Source: Gelatoporia subvermispora B (lineage: Eukaryota; Basidiomycota; Agaricomycetes; Polyporales; Gelatoporiaceae). Taken from it: 64,000 nt of DNA. The notes under the pieces were generated by a model that saw only the letters and a list, made by a program, of their open reading frames with translations, was not told the DNA's origin and made no database searches. Below, piece by piece: positions 62,129-64,000 of this stretch (the first letter of the stretch is position 1; the number at the start of each line of letters is the position of its first letter). The stretch spans positions 139,079 to 203,078 of the forward strand of contig KB445818.1 in the NCBI GenBank assembly GCA_000320605.2. The letters are read 5' to 3'. The translations under genes were made by a program, and so were the position numbers.

Positions 62129-63542
62129 ATGACCCATATCTACCCACAAGTCCATCTATCAGAAGAATATGTCCAGGAGTGCTTTCACTCCTATCTCAAG
62201 TCGTCTCTAACGCAGGCGAAGGTTGAGGGTCTGCTGGGAGCAGATGTCCTCTCGAGTGCGGAGGGAGATCTGATGATCACAGGTGCGTTTGTTCCGATGT
62301 CTCCGGTTACTGGAAGCTGAAGACAATGCAGGACCCGCACTGTGCCTATACTTTGCTGCACTGCGTTCCACCACAAATCCACCGTCTGTGCCTCTTCCAA
62401 AACGCCACAAGGGGCAGACGGGCGCACCCGTCGACCTCTCCTCCGAGAACTGCCCCCCGTCCTTCCGCTCCTTCTGGCTCGTCTGGTCCCAGTCCGTCCC
62501 AGAGATCCAGAACCTTACTCCCGAATACCAGCATGACCTCGCGCGTATCATCTGTGGGCTTCCGCCGATATCTCAGCCGCCGAACCCACGCCTGAACGGG
62601 ATCGCAGCAGACCTGCGCGCGGTGGCCATCGAGATCAGCATGCGGAGGACGTTCCAGGATCGCTATGCCAGCGATCTGCAGGCTGCACTCGACGCTGGGA
62701 CCGACGGTATAAGCAGGTTCAAAGCGAGCTTCGTGCCCCCGCCCGTATACGACGCGCCGCTTCCCACGGCTGCGCCATCATCTCCACCGACACCGTCTTC
62801 CTCACGCCGCAGTGTGGATTCCGCCTCCAGCCCGCGGTCAAGTACGAGCAGTGTCCCCTCCTCCCCGCGCTCGCCGAAGCGCAGTATCCTCACGCCCGAG
62901 TCCCCTGCGATCGAGTTCATCCGCGAGACGCTCTACGCTGCGCTCGGAGAAGTTCTCGAGCGCACGGCCTCCCTGCGCCGCCTCCTCCGCTCGGATCCGG
63001 GTCGCGCGTACTTTGCTTCTGTGGCGTTCGCGATCCTCGACATCGCGACCAGCTCTGCGACCCTCTCTAGCGCAACAAAGTCGGACGCGGACGTTCTGCA
63101 TAGTACGGACGACGGCGAACCCGCCGTGCGTGGTGTTCTTGGCAAGACTCTCACTCTATCGGAGTGCCCGCCAGAGCTCCGACCGTTCATGCAGGAGCTC
63201 TGTGCGATCGGACGGATGGCGCACGAGATGGAAGAGGAGGATTCGGAGACCAGTGTACAAGCACTGCAGCGCGGCGAGGAGCCACCCGTACCGCGCCTGG
63301 AGCGTGTGCGCGACGTCATCTCTGGAGGAGTTGGACATGTCTTCGACGATGACCGGGAGAGTGTCAGCGGCCACGGCATACACGGCACGGAGCGGAGACG
63401 CAGACGGACGTCGACAGAGAATCGTGCAGTCGCGTTCGCGAACAGAATCAATGGTCTTGCGTTGGGAATGACGAAGCTGCGGGCATTCAGGGAACGGCAG
63501 GAATTGGTATTCAAAGTGCTTGCAGGTGTAGGAAGCTCGTAG
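62129..63542 (+). CDS. conserved hypothetical protein, 457 aa
   Basis: Two exons, 62129-62282 and 62323-63542, separated by a 40-nt intron, give 1374 nt and 457 aa in phase. I do not recognise the family. The N-terminal half looks globular and mainly helical: EEYVQECFHSYLKSSL, FRSFWLVWSQSVPEIQNL, EYQHDLARIICGLPPI and AIEISMRRTFQDRYASDLQ. A Ser/Pro-rich linker (about 220-265, SSPPTPSSSRRS) is followed by a second helical part: AIEFIRETLYAALGEVLE, RTASLRRLLRSD, YFASVAFAILDIA. The tail is basic and acidic (ERRRRRTS). No signal peptide or membrane helix was seen. A link to TCP11-type proteins was considered but not supported. The start ATG at 62129 is the first in a frame that splices cleanly. 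Confidence 0.75.
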
Positions 63543-63764
63543 TCAGTATTGGAACCCAACAAACATTGTATTCAGTACGTACCATACAATAGTGTTCCTG
63601 TCACCGCAGCATCATGCGGTTCTAATGTGACCATTTCATCCTCTCGCGTCATTGCAGTCCAGTGGCCAGGCTAGTGCGACTCTGGTTCATCCGTCCAACA
63701 TTGGTGCACCAACCAATGTGGCAATAACGAAAGTGCAAAACAAAAAGAGTTTGAACTCGGGCTA

Positions 63765-63838
63765 TGAGTCGGCCCAGGTTCGAACTGAGGACCTTCTGTG
63801 TGTTAGACAGATGCGATAACCAACTACGCCACCGACCC
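63765..63838 (-). tRNA. tRNA-Val (anticodon AAC)
   Basis: 74 nt without an intron. The 7-bp acceptor stem pairs GGGTCGG with CCGACTC (one G-U). The anticodon stem TCTGT/ACAGA holds the loop CTAACAC, giving anticodon AAC for Val. The T arm is CTCAG-TTCGAAC-CTGGG. The discriminator base is A. The D stem is short (GCG/CGC), as is common. Confidence 0.93.
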
Positions 63839-64000
63839 ATGTGGCAGAGCTGAATTACTGCATTCCTATAAACCTGGCGCAATGAAGCCGTTGAGCTATT
63901 CAAGTTTCTCAAGTTCCAACTCCTTCAGATTCGGACTACCACTAAGAACACGCTGAGAACAAATTCAGTACTCAGCTCTAATCAGATTGTCTTCGCACCC
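63839..64000. other. right edge, no feature seen
   Basis: 162 bp upstream of the tRNA on its strand. No gene was recognised. Confidence 0.3.

Noticed and set aside
62129..63542. TCP11/SOK1 family assignment for the 457-aa protein
   Set aside because: Length and helix content suggested it, but none of the TCP11 landmark segments I know is present. Left as hypothetical.

Overview
The window is nuclear DNA of a filamentous basidiomycete, most likely an Agaricomycete of polypore type. Three things support this. Introns are numerous and about 50-60 nt long, with GT(A/G)AGT donors and CTAAC-like branch points. Core genes such as COQ4, ribosomal protein uL4/RPL4 and a PPS1-like phosphatase are of fungal type. 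Fungal expansion families also occur: TRI5-like terpene synthases, a Dal5-type MFS permease and small secreted proteins. There are no bacterial-style operons. One tRNA-Val(AAC) lies at the right end. Because exons are short, most genes are not visible as long ORFs. I rebuilt them exon by exon, requiring reading-frame phase to match across every junction and matching neighbouring paralogs or known families.

Layout. (1) 0-17 kb is a gene-poor accessory block. It holds a decayed pseudokinase copy (A, about 0.56-2.8 kb), a tandem array of TRI5-like sesquiterpene synthases on the minus strand (3.2-9.5 kb; one intact 332-aa gene and three damaged copies), and an intact 15-exon, 593-aa gene (B, 14.1-16.7 kb) for an MLKL-like helical domain fused to a pseudokinase. 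(2) 17-22.9 kb holds a 24-exon MFS permease containing a likely AT-AC intron, and a divergent 2-oxoglutarate/Fe(II) oxygenase. (3) 23-26.4 kb is non-coding or decayed, with a direct duplication. (4) 26.4-45.3 kb is a dense conserved block: a MYND protein, a C2H2-like protein, COQ4, two ARO8-like aminotransferases facing opposite ways, a UPF0014 membrane protein, the PLP-homeostasis protein, two small membrane proteins, twin Thr-rich secreted proteins, RPL4 and a HEWGH-motif protein. (5) 45.3-52.4 kb is accessory again, with pseudokinase copy C and a fifth fragment. (6) 52.4-56.3 kb carries a 1078-aa PPS1-like dual-specificity phosphatase. (7) 56.3-62.1 kb is accessory, with pseudokinase copy D on the minus strand. 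(8) 62.1-63.8 kb carries a 457-aa unknown protein and the tRNA.

The strongest candidate for an undescribed system is the pseudokinase family: one intact gene and three decaying relatives within 60 kb. All four copies have arginine where kinases have the ATP-anchoring VAIK lysine. They share an N-terminal helical segment resembling fungal HeLo/MLKL-type cell-death domains and a C-terminal domain I cannot assign. The second candidate is the terpene synthase birth-and-death array. All functional statements are inferences from sequence; no database search was run.
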